Source: Deltaproteobacteria bacterium (GTDB taxonomy: Bacteria; Desulfobacterota; WTBG01). From it: a DNA stretch of 14,740 nt. Of the stretch, positions 6,748 through 12,927 are shown piece after piece. The notes beneath the pieces were generated by a model, which did not search any database, was not told where the DNA came from, and saw only the letters and a list, made by a program, of their open reading frames with translations. Numbering within the stretch: the first letter of the stretch is position 1; each line of letters starts with the position of its first letter. Made by a program: the position numbers and the translations under genes. The DNA is taken from contig WTBG01000067.1 in NCBI GenBank assembly GCA_013139225.1, positions 1-14,740 on the forward strand. Direction: 5' to 3'.

Positions 6748-7287
6748 TTACTTAAGTCCCTTTTTGCCTATCTTTCTCTTAACCGTTTCGTTTATGTATT
6801 TGATGCCTTTGCCTTTGTAAGGCTCTGGCTTTTTGAAGCTTCTAATGATTGCTGCGGTTTCTCCCACCAGCTGTTTGTCTATTCCCTCAATGGTTATTTT
6901 TGTCTGTTTTTCAAGCTTGGCTGTGATTCCTTTCGGGAGCTCAAAACGAACAGGATGAGAATATCCCAAGGAAAGGTGAAGTGATGTACCCTTGAGTTCA
7001 GCCCTGTACCCTATGCCAACAAGCTCCAAACTCTTTTCAAAGCCTTTACTGACACCCGTGACCATATTAAAGATAAGGCTTCTGGTTAACCCGTGTAAGG
7101 CACTGGACTTTTTTTGGCTGGATTTGTTTGAGATAGCCACGACACCTTTCTCTACTGACACACCAATCCCCGGTGGCACCCTTTGGGCTAGATGCCCCTT
7201 TGGACCATCTACTTTAACTAAAGAATTGTCTATAGCTACTTTTACTCCATCGGGAATTGTAATGGGCATTTTCCCAATCCGTGACAT
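6748..7287 (-). CDS. rplF: 50S ribosomal protein L6
   Basis: L6 lies near the sarcin-ricin loop, where the GTPase factors bind. It has 179 residues, two related domains. It starts SRIGKMPITIPDGV, with VTGVSKGFEKSLELVGIGYRAEL and GYSHPVRFELPKGI in the middle and KPEPYKGKGIKYINETV near the end. The ATG has AAAGGAG upstream. The 67-bp gap before it is the longest ordinary gap of the cluster and holds only a small hairpin (GAGAA, GAG, TTCTC) next to the Shine-Dalgarno. Confidence 0.97.
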   Translation of the reverse strand: MSRIGKMPITIPDGVKVAIDNSLVKVDGPKGHLAQRVPPGIGVSVEKGVVAISNKSSQKKSSALHGLTRSLIFNMVTGVSKGFEKSLELVGIGYRAELKGTSLHLSLGYSHPVRFELPKGITAKLEKQTKITIEGIDKQLVGETAAIIRSFKKPEPYKGKGIKYINETVKRKIGKKGLK

Positions 7288-7354
7288 GCCTTTGCTCCTT
7301 TAAGAGAACTCTTCTCAGGTAGATTCTAATTATCAGGGTGACAGATAACAGCCA

Positions 7355-7753
7355 TTACCATACAAAGCAGAGAACCTCTCCTCCAATATTGAGATCCCGA
7401 GCTTCTCGGTCAGTTTTAACCCCTTTAGAGGTTGATAAAATGACTAAACCCAAACCACTCCTTACAGAGGGGATATTGCCTTTGCGAGCATAAATCCTTA
7501 AACTCGGCTTGCTTACCCTTTTAATGTTTGTAATGATAGATTGATTTTGTTCATCATAGCGGAGAAATACCCGCAGAATTTTCTTGTTGTTATCACTGCT
7601 TAGTATCTTGAAGTCTTTTATATATCCTTCTCTCTTTAATAAATTTGCTACACTTACTTTCAAGCGAGAAGAAGGAATGTCAGCCTTCTCAAATTTCGCT
7701 TTGAGAGCATTTCTAATTCTTGTCAACATATCAGCAAGGGGATCCGTAAGCAT
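7355..7753 (-). CDS. rpsH: 30S ribosomal protein S8
   Basis: S8 is a primary 16S-rRNA binder and, in E. coli, the translational repressor of the spc operon. It has 132 residues, with the N-terminal block DPLADMLTRIRNAL. The C-terminal RNA-binding blocks are SKPSLRIYARKGNIPSVRSGLGLVILSTSKGV and TDREARDLNIGGEVLCFVW. The ATG has GGAG 7 nt upstream. A copy of the rRNA-like S8 target was not recognised near rplE. Confidence 0.97.
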   Translation of the reverse strand: MLTDPLADMLTRIRNALKAKFEKADIPSSRLKVSVANLLKREGYIKDFKILSSDNNKKILRVFLRYDEQNQSIITNIKRVSKPSLRIYARKGNIPSVRSGLGLVILSTSKGVKTDREARDLNIGGEVLCFVW

Positions 7754-7777
7754 GAGTAAACTCCAAAAAATCTTTAG

Positions 7778-7963
7778 TTACCAACTGGATTTGGTGACGC
7801 CAGGAATCTCACCTTGCAGGGCAAGTTTCCTAAAGCAGATTCGACACATGTCGAATTTTCTGTAGTATCCCCTTGGTCTTCCACAGAGGGGGCATCGATT
7901 GTACTCTCTTACAGAAAATTTCTTTGGTCGTTTTGCCTTTGCTATTAATGATTTTTTTGCCAC
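7778..7963 (-). CDS. rpsZ: 30S ribosomal protein S14, type Z (zinc-binding)
   Basis: S14 of the small-subunit head in its short zinc-binding version. It has 61 residues. It starts AKKSLIAKAKRPKKFSVR, with Cys 24, 27, 40 and 43 as CPLC and CRIC pairs, and ends LALQGEIPGVTKSSW. The longer zinc-free S14 of E. coli has about 101 residues. The start is GTG with GAGG 6 nt upstream; the family N-terminus (M-A-K-K-S) fits it exactly. The symbol rpsN is also used for this gene. Confidence 0.97.
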   Translation of the reverse strand: MAKKSLIAKAKRPKKFSVREYNRCPLCGRPRGYYRKFDMCRICFRKLALQGEIPGVTKSSW

Positions 7964-8021
7964 TTATAACCTCGGTCTTTAATTAACTAATCAACCAACC
8001 ATTAAGGATTTGATGTATCCC

Positions 8022-8561
8022 TCAGTCTCTGAAGGGCATCCCAAGAAGTCTCAATAGAGCCTTTCCTTCTTCATCCGTTTTTGCGGTGGTTACGATGTTT
8101 ATGTTTAAACCTTTTATTTTGTCAATCTTATCATAATCAATTTCTGGAAAAATAATTTGTTCTTTGATACCAAGAGAATAATTTCCTCTTCCATCAAAAG
8201 ACTTGCCGGAAACACCCCTAAAGTCTCTAACCCTGGGCAGTGAAACGTTGACCAGTCGATCAAAAAACTCATACATTCTGTTTGCCCTTAGAGTGACCAT
8301 GGCGCCGATGGGCATTCCCTTTCTGAGCTTGAAATTTGCAATAGACTTTCTAGCCTTGGTAGATACCGGTTTCTGGCCGGTGATTACCATGAGCTCATCG
8401 GTGGCAGAATCCAGAACCTTGATGTTTTGGATAGCTTCTCCAAGCCCCATATTAACAAGTATTTTTTGTAATCGAGGAACCTGCATCCCGCTCTTATAAT
8501 TGAACTCTTGTTTGAGCTTGGGCATAAGTTCTTTATGGTACAGTTCTTTTAGTCGTGCCAT
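8022..8561 (-). CDS. rplE: 50S ribosomal protein L5
   Basis: L5 is part of the 5S rRNA complex in the central protuberance. It has 179 residues, the typical length. Family blocks are VPRLQKILVNMGLGEA, then ITGQKPVSTKARKSIANFKLRKGMPIGAMVTLR, RDFRGVSGKSFDGRGNYSLGIKEQIIFPEI and, near the end, LLRLLGMPF. The ATG has AAGGA 7 nt upstream. It is 29 bp after rplX. Confidence 0.97.
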   Translation of the reverse strand: MARLKELYHKELMPKLKQEFNYKSGMQVPRLQKILVNMGLGEAIQNIKVLDSATDELMVITGQKPVSTKARKSIANFKLRKGMPIGAMVTLRANRMYEFFDRLVNVSLPRVRDFRGVSGKSFDGRGNYSLGIKEQIIFPEIDYDKIDKIKGLNINIVTTAKTDEEGKALLRLLGMPFRD

Positions 8562-8590
8562 GAAATGTTCCTTAGAGAGAGAAATAATTG

Positions 8591-8917
8591 TTAAAGGTCA
8601 ATGAATTCACCACACTTTCTGCAATAACGCACTTTTTTACCATCCTCTAATGTTTTCCGCCCTATTCTTACAGGGGAATTGCATTTGCTGCAGAGTATCA
8701 TTACGTTTGATATATGAATAGGGCCTTCTTTTTCGATGATCCCTCCCTGCCTGTTCTTAGCGCTGGGTCGGGAGTGCCTTTTAACAAGATTGACCTTTTC
8801 AATCAATACACATTCTTTTTTTGAAATCATGCTTAGTATCTTACCTGATTTCCCCTTCTCTTTTCCTGCGATGACAATTGCCTGATCATCCTTTTTAAAG
8901 TGAAGCTTTGCTAGCAT
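8591..8917 (-). CDS. rplX: 50S ribosomal protein L24, zinc-ribbon form
   Basis: L24 initiates 50S assembly and lies near the tunnel exit. It has 108 residues, with a KOW-type N-terminal half (KDDQAIVIAGKEKGKSGKIL) and GPIHISNVMILCSKCNSPVRIG. Cys 76, 79, 99 and 102 form two CxxC pairs, the putative zinc-binding (C+) version that E. coli lacks. The end is KCGEFIDL. The ATG has AGGAG 8 nt upstream. Confidence 0.97.
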   Translation of the reverse strand: MLAKLHFKKDDQAIVIAGKEKGKSGKILSMISKKECVLIEKVNLVKRHSRPSAKNRQGGIIEKEGPIHISNVMILCSKCNSPVRIGRKTLEDGKKVRYCRKCGEFIDL

Positions 8918-8967
8918 GAGTCGATCTCCTGAAGAAGGAAAAGCATTATCAGAAAACTTATGAAAGT

Positions 8968-9336
8968 CTAGAGCACTTCTGGAGCAAGAGAAATAATTTT
9001 CATAAATTTTTTTGCTCTCAGCTCCCTTGCGACCGGTCCAAAAATACGCGTACCAACAGGTTCGTTCTGAGGGTTGATTAAAACCGCAGAGTTGTCTCCA
9101 AAGCGGATATATGTCCCGTCAGGTCTTCTGATCTCCTTGGTTGTACGTACAACTACTGCTTTCATCACAGACCCCTTTTTTACTTTGGAATTGGGAATAG
9201 CCTCTCTTATGGATACCACAATGATGTCCCCGACCGTGGCATATCTTCTCCTTGTCCCACCAAGGGCCTTGATGCAAAAAAGCTTCCTAGCACCAGAATT
9301 ATCAGCTGCTTCTAGAATAGTCTGTTCTTGAATCAT
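8968..9336 (-). CDS. rplN: 50S ribosomal protein L14
   Basis: L14 sits at the subunit interface and binds the silencing factor RsfS. With the ATG chosen it has 122 residues, exactly the family length. It starts IQEQTILEAADNSGARK, with the core VGDIIVVSIREAIPN and RPDGTYIRFGDNSAVLIN and the end RELRAKKFMKIISLAPEVL. A TTG 33 bp upstream would extend it by 11 residues without family support. The 24 nt before the ATG are AT-rich and show no Shine-Dalgarno, which is unusual in this cluster. Confidence 0.96.
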   Translation of the reverse strand: MIQEQTILEAADNSGARKLFCIKALGGTRRRYATVGDIIVVSIREAIPNSKVKKGSVMKAVVVRTTKEIRRPDGTYIRFGDNSAVLINPQNEPVGTRIFGPVARELRAKKFMKIISLAPEVL

Positions 9337-9380
9337 AATAATAAATAGTAAGTGAACGTTGTTAACCAAACACTGGATAA

Positions 9381-9635
9381 TTACACTCTTTCTTCTATAA
9401 CCTCTCTAATTCTCCACCTCTTATGCTTGCTTAAAGGACGGCTCTCCACAATCAGAACCTTATCTCCAACTTTACACTGATTGTTTTTGTCGTGGACCTT
9501 ATATTTGGTCCTTTTCTTCACCTGTTTTTTATAAAGGACATGCTTTGTCAGGCGGCTGCTTGCTACTACTACCGTTTTGTCCATCTTGTCATTTACGACT
9601 ACACCGACTATTGTTTTTTTTCTTCTTGAAATCAT
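9381..9635 (-). CDS. rpsQ: 30S ribosomal protein S17
   Basis: S17 is a primary 16S-rRNA binder with an OB fold. It has 84 residues: VGVVVNDKMDKTVVVASSRLTKH, then YKVHDKNNQCKVGDKVLIVESRPLSKHKRWRI, ending EVIEERV, all family blocks. The ATG has AGGA 8 nt upstream. It is the last gene of the S10 block and rplN follows after 44 bp. Confidence 0.97.
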   Translation of the reverse strand: MISRRKKTIVGVVVNDKMDKTVVVASSRLTKHVLYKKQVKKRTKYKVHDKNNQCKVGDKVLIVESRPLSKHKRWRIREVIEERV

Positions 9636-9676
9636 TGCTTAAATCCTAATTGTAAGCAGAAAACTTAACGAAGCCA

Positions 9677-9865
9677 CTACTTTTGTTTTTCTCTGATGAT
9701 GGTCTTTACTCTGGCCAAGTCTTTTTTTAGCTGGGGAACCAGCATCTTATTCTCAAGCTGGGAAGTAGCCAATTGGAATCTGAGATTGAACAACTCCTCT
9801 GACATATCCAGTTCTTGTTGTTTGAGTTCCCCGATATTTAATTCTCTAATTTCGCTAGCCTTCAT
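9677..9865 (-). CDS. rpmC: 50S ribosomal protein L29
   Basis: L29 lies beside L23 at the tunnel exit. The ATG chosen gives 62 residues: KASEIRELNIGEL, then LFNLRFQLATSQLEN and the end RVKTIIREKQK, two alpha helices typical of the family. An upstream start to 9898 adds 11 residues that lie wholly in rplP sequence and lack family support. The preferred ATG has AGGAG 8 nt upstream and overlaps the rplP end by 11 bp, which points to coupled translation. Confidence 0.96.
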   Translation of the reverse strand: MKASEIRELNIGELKQQELDMSEELFNLRFQLATSQLENKMLVPQLKKDLARVKTIIREKQK

Positions 9866-10277
9866 ACATCTGACTCCTGGAGAGAAATTTTGTGGCAATG
9901 GGGAGCTTATGTGAAGCTAGCCTACATGCTTCTTTAGCTACCACTTCGGGAACCCCATCCAACTCATAGAGAACCCTCCCAGGCTTTATTACAGCAACCC
10001 ACTCTGCAGGATCTCCCTTGCCTTTGCCCATTCTCACTTCAGCAGGTTTGTTGGTTATGGGTTTGTCAGGGAATATTCTGATCCAGACCTTGCCGGCCCT
10101 CTTAATGTGGCGGGTCATCACGATTCTTGCTGCTTCAATTTGTTTGGCAGTAACCCACCCGCATACTTCAGCCTGGAGGCCATAGTCACCAAAGGATAAG
10201 TGGCATCCTTTGGTGGCAGACCCTTTCATCCTTCCTCTCTGTTGTTTTCTATGCTTTACCTTTTTAGGGGCTAACAT
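9855..10277 (-). CDS. rplP: 50S ribosomal protein L16
   Basis: L16 organises the A-site tRNA and peptidyl-transferase region. It has 140 residues. It starts LAPKKVKHRKQQRGRMKGSA. It carries the family blocks IEAARIVMTRHIKRAGKVWIRIFPDKP, RMGKGKGDPAEWVAVIKPGRVLYE and EACRLASHKLPIATKF. The ATG has GAGGT about 8 nt upstream. The stop TAG lies inside the start of rpmC, giving an 11-bp overlap. Confidence 0.97.
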   Translation of the reverse strand: MLAPKKVKHRKQQRGRMKGSATKGCHLSFGDYGLQAEVCGWVTAKQIEAARIVMTRHIKRAGKVWIRIFPDKPITNKPAEVRMGKGKGDPAEWVAVIKPGRVLYELDGVPEVVAKEACRLASHKLPIATKFLSRSQMYEG

Positions 10278-10299
10278 TAATCGAAACCTCTTTTCGGTT

Positions 10300-10935
10300 T
10301 TATCGTTTGGTTAAGGAGCTTGGTTCTTTATTAATCCAGACTTTGACACCAATGAGTCCATAAGTTGTTAAAGCTTCAGCAAAACCATAATCGATATGAG
10401 CACGGAGAGTATGAAGCGGAACCCCCCCCTCTCGATACCATTCTCTTCTTGCTATTTCTGCACCGCCGAGCCTTCCGGCACAGGAAATCTTTATGCCGAG
10501 CGCACCCATCTTCAGGGCTGTTGAAACGCTTCTCTTAATAGCCCGCCTGAAGGCAACCCTTCTCACTAATTGCAATGCGACATTTTCAGCAACCAGCTGT
10601 GCATCAATCTCTGGTCTTTTCACTTCATGAATATTGATGGAAGTTTCTTTGTCCGTTATACTTTGCAATTCTTTTTTCAACAGATCTATCTCCGAACCTT
10701 TCCTTCCGATGACGATCCCGGGACGAGAGGTGAAAATATTTATTCTCATTTTTTTTGTTGCCCGTTCTATTTCTATCTTGGAAATTCCTGCCTGATAAAG
10801 TTTTTTCTTCAGAAATTTCCTTATGGCTAAGTCTTCTTGTAGCAACTTCCCAAAGTTATTTTCAGCATACCATCTGGAAATCCAGGTTTTATTGACTCCT
10901 AAACGGAAACCGATTGGATGAACCTTTTGTCCCAA
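10300..10935 (-). CDS. rpsC: 30S ribosomal protein S3
   Basis: S3 guards the mRNA entry channel and has helicase activity with S4 and S5. It has 211 residues. It starts GQKVHPIGFRLG and contains a KH domain with the VIGRKG motif at residues 75-80. The C-terminal domain has the blocks GRLGGAEIARREWYREG, then RAHIDYGFAEA and GVKVWI. The start is TTG. It is supported by AAGGAGGA 5 nt upstream and by the exact family N-terminus, and no in-frame ATG would preserve that terminus. It is 25 bp after rplV and 22 bp before rplP. Confidence 0.97.
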   Translation of the reverse strand: MGQKVHPIGFRLGVNKTWISRWYAENNFGKLLQEDLAIRKFLKKKLYQAGISKIEIERATKKMRINIFTSRPGIVIGRKGSEIDLLKKELQSITDKETSINIHEVKRPEIDAQLVAENVALQLVRRVAFRRAIKRSVSTALKMGALGIKISCAGRLGGAEIARREWYREGGVPLHTLRAHIDYGFAEALTTYGLIGVKVWINKEPSSLTKR

Positions 10936-10940
10936 AACAA

Positions 10941-10948
10941 TCCTCCTT
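10941..10948 (-). promoter_or_regulatory. Strong Shine-Dalgarno for the TTG start of rpsC
   Basis: AAGGAGGA, read on the minus strand, ends 5 nt before the TTG start. A near-perfect anti-16S match at ideal spacing fixes this non-ATG start. Confidence 0.85.
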
Positions 10949-10960
10949 AATTTCAGTTTA

Positions 10961-11293
10961 CTAGCGTTCCTCGACGATAATTTTAATATGACTCATCCTT
11001 TTCAGGATTCTTGATCCTCTTCCCATGGCCCTGGCACGAAACCTCTTCAAAGTTGGTCCTTCGTCAACGAGAATGTTTTTAACCATAAGCGTATCGACGT
11101 CCACACCCTCTTTCTGCCCTGCATTAGCAATAGCAGATTTTAAGACCTTGGTTATTAATGGAGCTGAAGCTTTGGGGGTAAAAGCAAGAACGTTTAAAGC
11201 AACCCCCACATCTTTACCCCTTATTAAATCTGCTACCAACCTCGCCTTCTGTGGTGATATTCTAATGTATTTTGCAACAGCAACAGTTTCCAT
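10961..11293 (-). CDS. rplV: 50S ribosomal protein L22
   Basis: L22 lines the exit tunnel with its long beta hairpin, opposite L4. The ATG start chosen gives 110 residues: METVAVAKYIRISPQKARLVADLIRGK at the N-terminus, the tunnel hairpin near GPTLKRFRARAMGRGSRILKR, and the end HIKIIVEER. A TTG 9 bp upstream would add three residues. Neither start has a recognisable Shine-Dalgarno, so translation may depend on coupling with rpsS, which ends 21 bp upstream. The exact start is slightly uncertain. Confidence 0.95.
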   Translation of the reverse strand: METVAVAKYIRISPQKARLVADLIRGKDVGVALNVLAFTPKASAPLITKVLKSAIANAGQKEGVDVDTLMVKNILVDEGPTLKRFRARAMGRGSRILKRMSHIKIIVEER

Positions 11294-11314
11294 AATTTGC
11301 AATTAAATTAAAGG

Positions 11315-11611
11315 TTATTTCTTCTCTGGAGCCTTTCCTTTGGCTTTTTTTCTGTCGCCGGAATGGCTGTGAAATGTCCGGGTTGGTGAGAACTCACCCA
11401 GCTTATGTCCCACCATATCTTCAGTAACAAACACAGGAATAAACTTTCTCCCGTTATGAACGGCAAAGGTAAGACCAATCATTTCCGGCAAAACCGTTGA
11501 TCTGCGAGACCAGGTTTTGATCACCTTTTGACTTTGAGATTCTTTGGCTGCCATTACCTTTTTCAAAAGGCTTTCTTGAATATATGGACCTTTTTTCACA
11601 GAACGGGGCAT
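11315..11611 (-). CDS. rpsS: 30S ribosomal protein S19
   Basis: S19 of the small-subunit head, which contacts S13 and the A-site finger bridge. It has 98 residues, starting PRSVKKGPYIQESLLKK. The family core WSRRSTVLPEMIGLTFAVHNG and VTEDMVGHKLGEFSPTRTF follows. The ATG has GGGAG 6 nt upstream. It lies 38 bp after rplB and 21 bp before rplV, the usual order. Confidence 0.97.
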   Translation of the reverse strand: MPRSVKKGPYIQESLLKKVMAAKESQSQKVIKTWSRRSTVLPEMIGLTFAVHNGRKFIPVFVTEDMVGHKLGEFSPTRTFHSHSGDRKKAKGKAPEKK

Positions 11612-11649
11612 ATATTTCTCCCTTGTTGAACTATCTTATGTGTTGATGT

Positions 11650-12483
11650 TTACCGCTTTTTGCTACCTCTTCTAATGATATGCTTGTTGCTGGGTTTGTT
11701 CTTGTTTCTGGTTTTAAACCCTTTGGTGGGAACACCCCAGGGAGTGACAGGATGCCTGCCTCCAGACGATTTCCCTTCACCTCCTCCTAAAGGGTGGTCA
11801 ACAGGGTTCATGGCGACACCTCTCACTTTAGGTCTTCTTCCTAACCATCGAGTTTTCCCAGCTTTTCCTAAGGTTATGTTTTCATGGTCCGGGTTGGAAA
11901 CCTGACCAACGGTTGCGTGGCAATCAAGTAACACCATGCGAACTTCGTTTGAGGGAAATTTTATCTGGGCATAGTTGCCTTCTTTGGCCATAAGCTGCCC
12001 ATATGCCCCAGCGCTCCTTATCAGTTGAGCCCCTTTCTTAGGTTTAAGTTCAACATTGTGTACCAATGTTCCAAGAGGTATGTTCCTAAGGGGTAGAGCA
12101 TTGCCTGGCCTTATTTCTGCCTTTTCACCTGAGATTACGGTGTCACCCAGATTCAATTCCTGGGGTGCTATGATATAACGCTTTTCCCCATCGTTATAGT
12201 GTAGCAAAGCAATGCGAGCAGAGCGGTTTGGGTCATATTCGATGCTGGCTACCCTTGCAGGGATATTGGGTTTGTCCCGTTTAAAATCTATGAGACGATA
12301 TCTCCTTTTATGCCCTCCTCCTCTATGCCTGCAAGTGATGCGACCCATGGAATTCCTTCCACCACTTTTTGAGAGGGGTCTTAGTTGACTCTTCTCTGGT
12401 TTTGACCGTGTGAGTTCCTCGAAAGTTGAGCCAACTTGAAATCTTCTGCCTGGTGATGTCGGTTTGTAAACTTTAATACCCAT
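11650..12483 (-). CDS. rplB: 50S ribosomal protein L2
   Basis: L2 is essential for subunit joining and peptidyl-transferase activity. It has 277 residues with the ATG chosen here. It starts GIKVYKPTSPGRR and contains RITCRHRGGGHKRRYR. It ends with the catalytic-centre loop MNPVDHPLGGGEGKSSGGRHP, which includes the highly conserved His of NPVDHP, and a basic tail. A GTG 15 bp upstream (to 12498) is in frame but adds MGCYS without family support and has no Shine-Dalgarno. The ATG has GGGA about 9 nt upstream. It follows the unusual 153-bp spacer and overlaps the possible small frame by 11 bp. Confidence 0.97.
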   Translation of the reverse strand: MGIKVYKPTSPGRRFQVGSTFEELTRSKPEKSQLRPLSKSGGRNSMGRITCRHRGGGHKRRYRLIDFKRDKPNIPARVASIEYDPNRSARIALLHYNDGEKRYIIAPQELNLGDTVISGEKAEIRPGNALPLRNIPLGTLVHNVELKPKKGAQLIRSAGAYGQLMAKEGNYAQIKFPSNEVRMVLLDCHATVGQVSNPDHENITLGKAGKTRWLGRRPKVRGVAMNPVDHPLGGGEGKSSGGRHPVTPWGVPTKGFKTRNKNKPSNKHIIRRGSKKR

Positions 12484-12634
12484 ACTGTAACATCCCACAA
12501 ATCATATAATACACTGATAATATTGGCCTTTCATCGAAAGGACATTTTTTGTCAATCGCATGGAATCTTGGCTTGGCTGCCTGCCCGGCCAGGGAGTTCA
12601 GCCGGGGAGTGATGGAATAATGGGTTATAGTCAT
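12473..12634 (-). CDS. Possible small protein of 53 residues between rplW and rplB
   Basis: An open frame that fills the whole rplW-rplB spacer. Its ATG lies 2 bp after the rplW TAA and is preceded by GGGAG at about 7-nt spacing. Its TAA lies 11 bp inside rplB, in another frame. The product starts MTITHYSITPRLNSLAGQ, has a basic and acidic middle (AIDKKCPFDERP) and a hydrophobic, Tyr-rich end (SVYYMICGMLQYGY) with two Cys. I recognise no family. The placement looks like a real translationally coupled gene. Against that, the stretch holds two inverted repeats and rarer codons (CGG, AGG, ATA, CCC) not typical of ribosomal genes, so it may be a noncoding intergenic repeat that happens to be open. 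Coding status is uncertain. Confidence 0.3.
   Translation of the reverse strand: MTITHYSITPRLNSLAGQAAKPRFHAIDKKCPFDERPILSVYYMICGMLQYGY
12527..12541 (-). repeat. Short inverted repeat in the rplW-rplB spacer
   Basis: CCTTTC and GAAAGG are separated by 3 nt, a perfect 6-bp stem with a GAT loop in the mRNA. It lies 44 nt upstream of the rplB start. It is followed by an AT-rich stretch but no T-run. Role unknown; it is the second palindrome in a 153-bp gap. Confidence 0.45.
12584..12606 (-). repeat. GC-rich inverted repeat in the rplW-rplB spacer
   Basis: Two 6-bp arms, CCCGGC and GCCGGG, are separated by an 11-nt loop and can form a GC-only hairpin in the mRNA. No T-run follows, so it is not a standard terminator. 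It lies inside the possible 53-codon frame. It could slow ribosomes, affect mRNA stability, or mark an inserted repeat. Confidence 0.5.
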
Positions 12635-12636
12635 GC

Positions 12637-12927
12637 TTACACTCCCTCAAAAAACTCTATGCGGTCACCCTCTTTCAAGGTAACAATGGCTTTTTTGCGA
12701 TCCGGCCTCTTTCCTTGAGACTTTCCCAACCTTTTTCTCTTGCCCAGCACGTTGATGGTATGTACTTTTGTCACGTGAACTTTAAAAAGTTTTTCAACAG
12801 CTTTTTTAATCTCTATTTTGTTGGCTTTTTTGTCTACCTCGAAGGTGATCTGGCTCAGCTCTTCCTTCATGAGGTTACTTTTCTCTGTGACGAGAGGTTT
12901 TTTTAAGATATTAAACATGTTTTTCAT
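12637..12927 (-). CDS. rplW: 50S ribosomal protein L23
   Basis: L23 sits at the polypeptide exit and forms the docking site for trigger factor and SRP. With the start chosen here it has 96 residues: KPLVTEKSN near the N-terminus, then FKVHVTKVHTINVLGK and GDRIEFFEGV at the end. A longer TTG-initiated reading (to 12960) would add 11 residues with no family support. The ATG at 12927 forms an ATGA overlap with the rplD stop and has AAGGA 10 nt upstream, so it is preferred. Unusually for this cluster, the next known gene, rplB, begins only 153 bp further on. Confidence 0.96.
   Translation of the reverse strand: MKNMFNILKKPLVTEKSNLMKEELSQITFEVDKKANKIEIKKAVEKLFKVHVTKVHTINVLGKRKRLGKSQGKRPDRKKAIVTLKEGDRIEFFEGV

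Noticed and set aside
7288..7354. Possible regulatory structure in the 67-bp gap between rpsH and rplF.
   Set aside because: Only a 5-bp hairpin (GAGAA, GAG, TTCTC) next to the Shine-Dalgarno was seen, which is too small to stand out from chance.
12550..12555. TTGACA on the minus strand in the rplW-rplB spacer, a consensus -35 box.
   Set aside because: At 17-nt spacing the next hexamer is GAAAGG, and the TATTAT-like box is about 27 nt away. Without a fitting -10 box I do not call a promoter.
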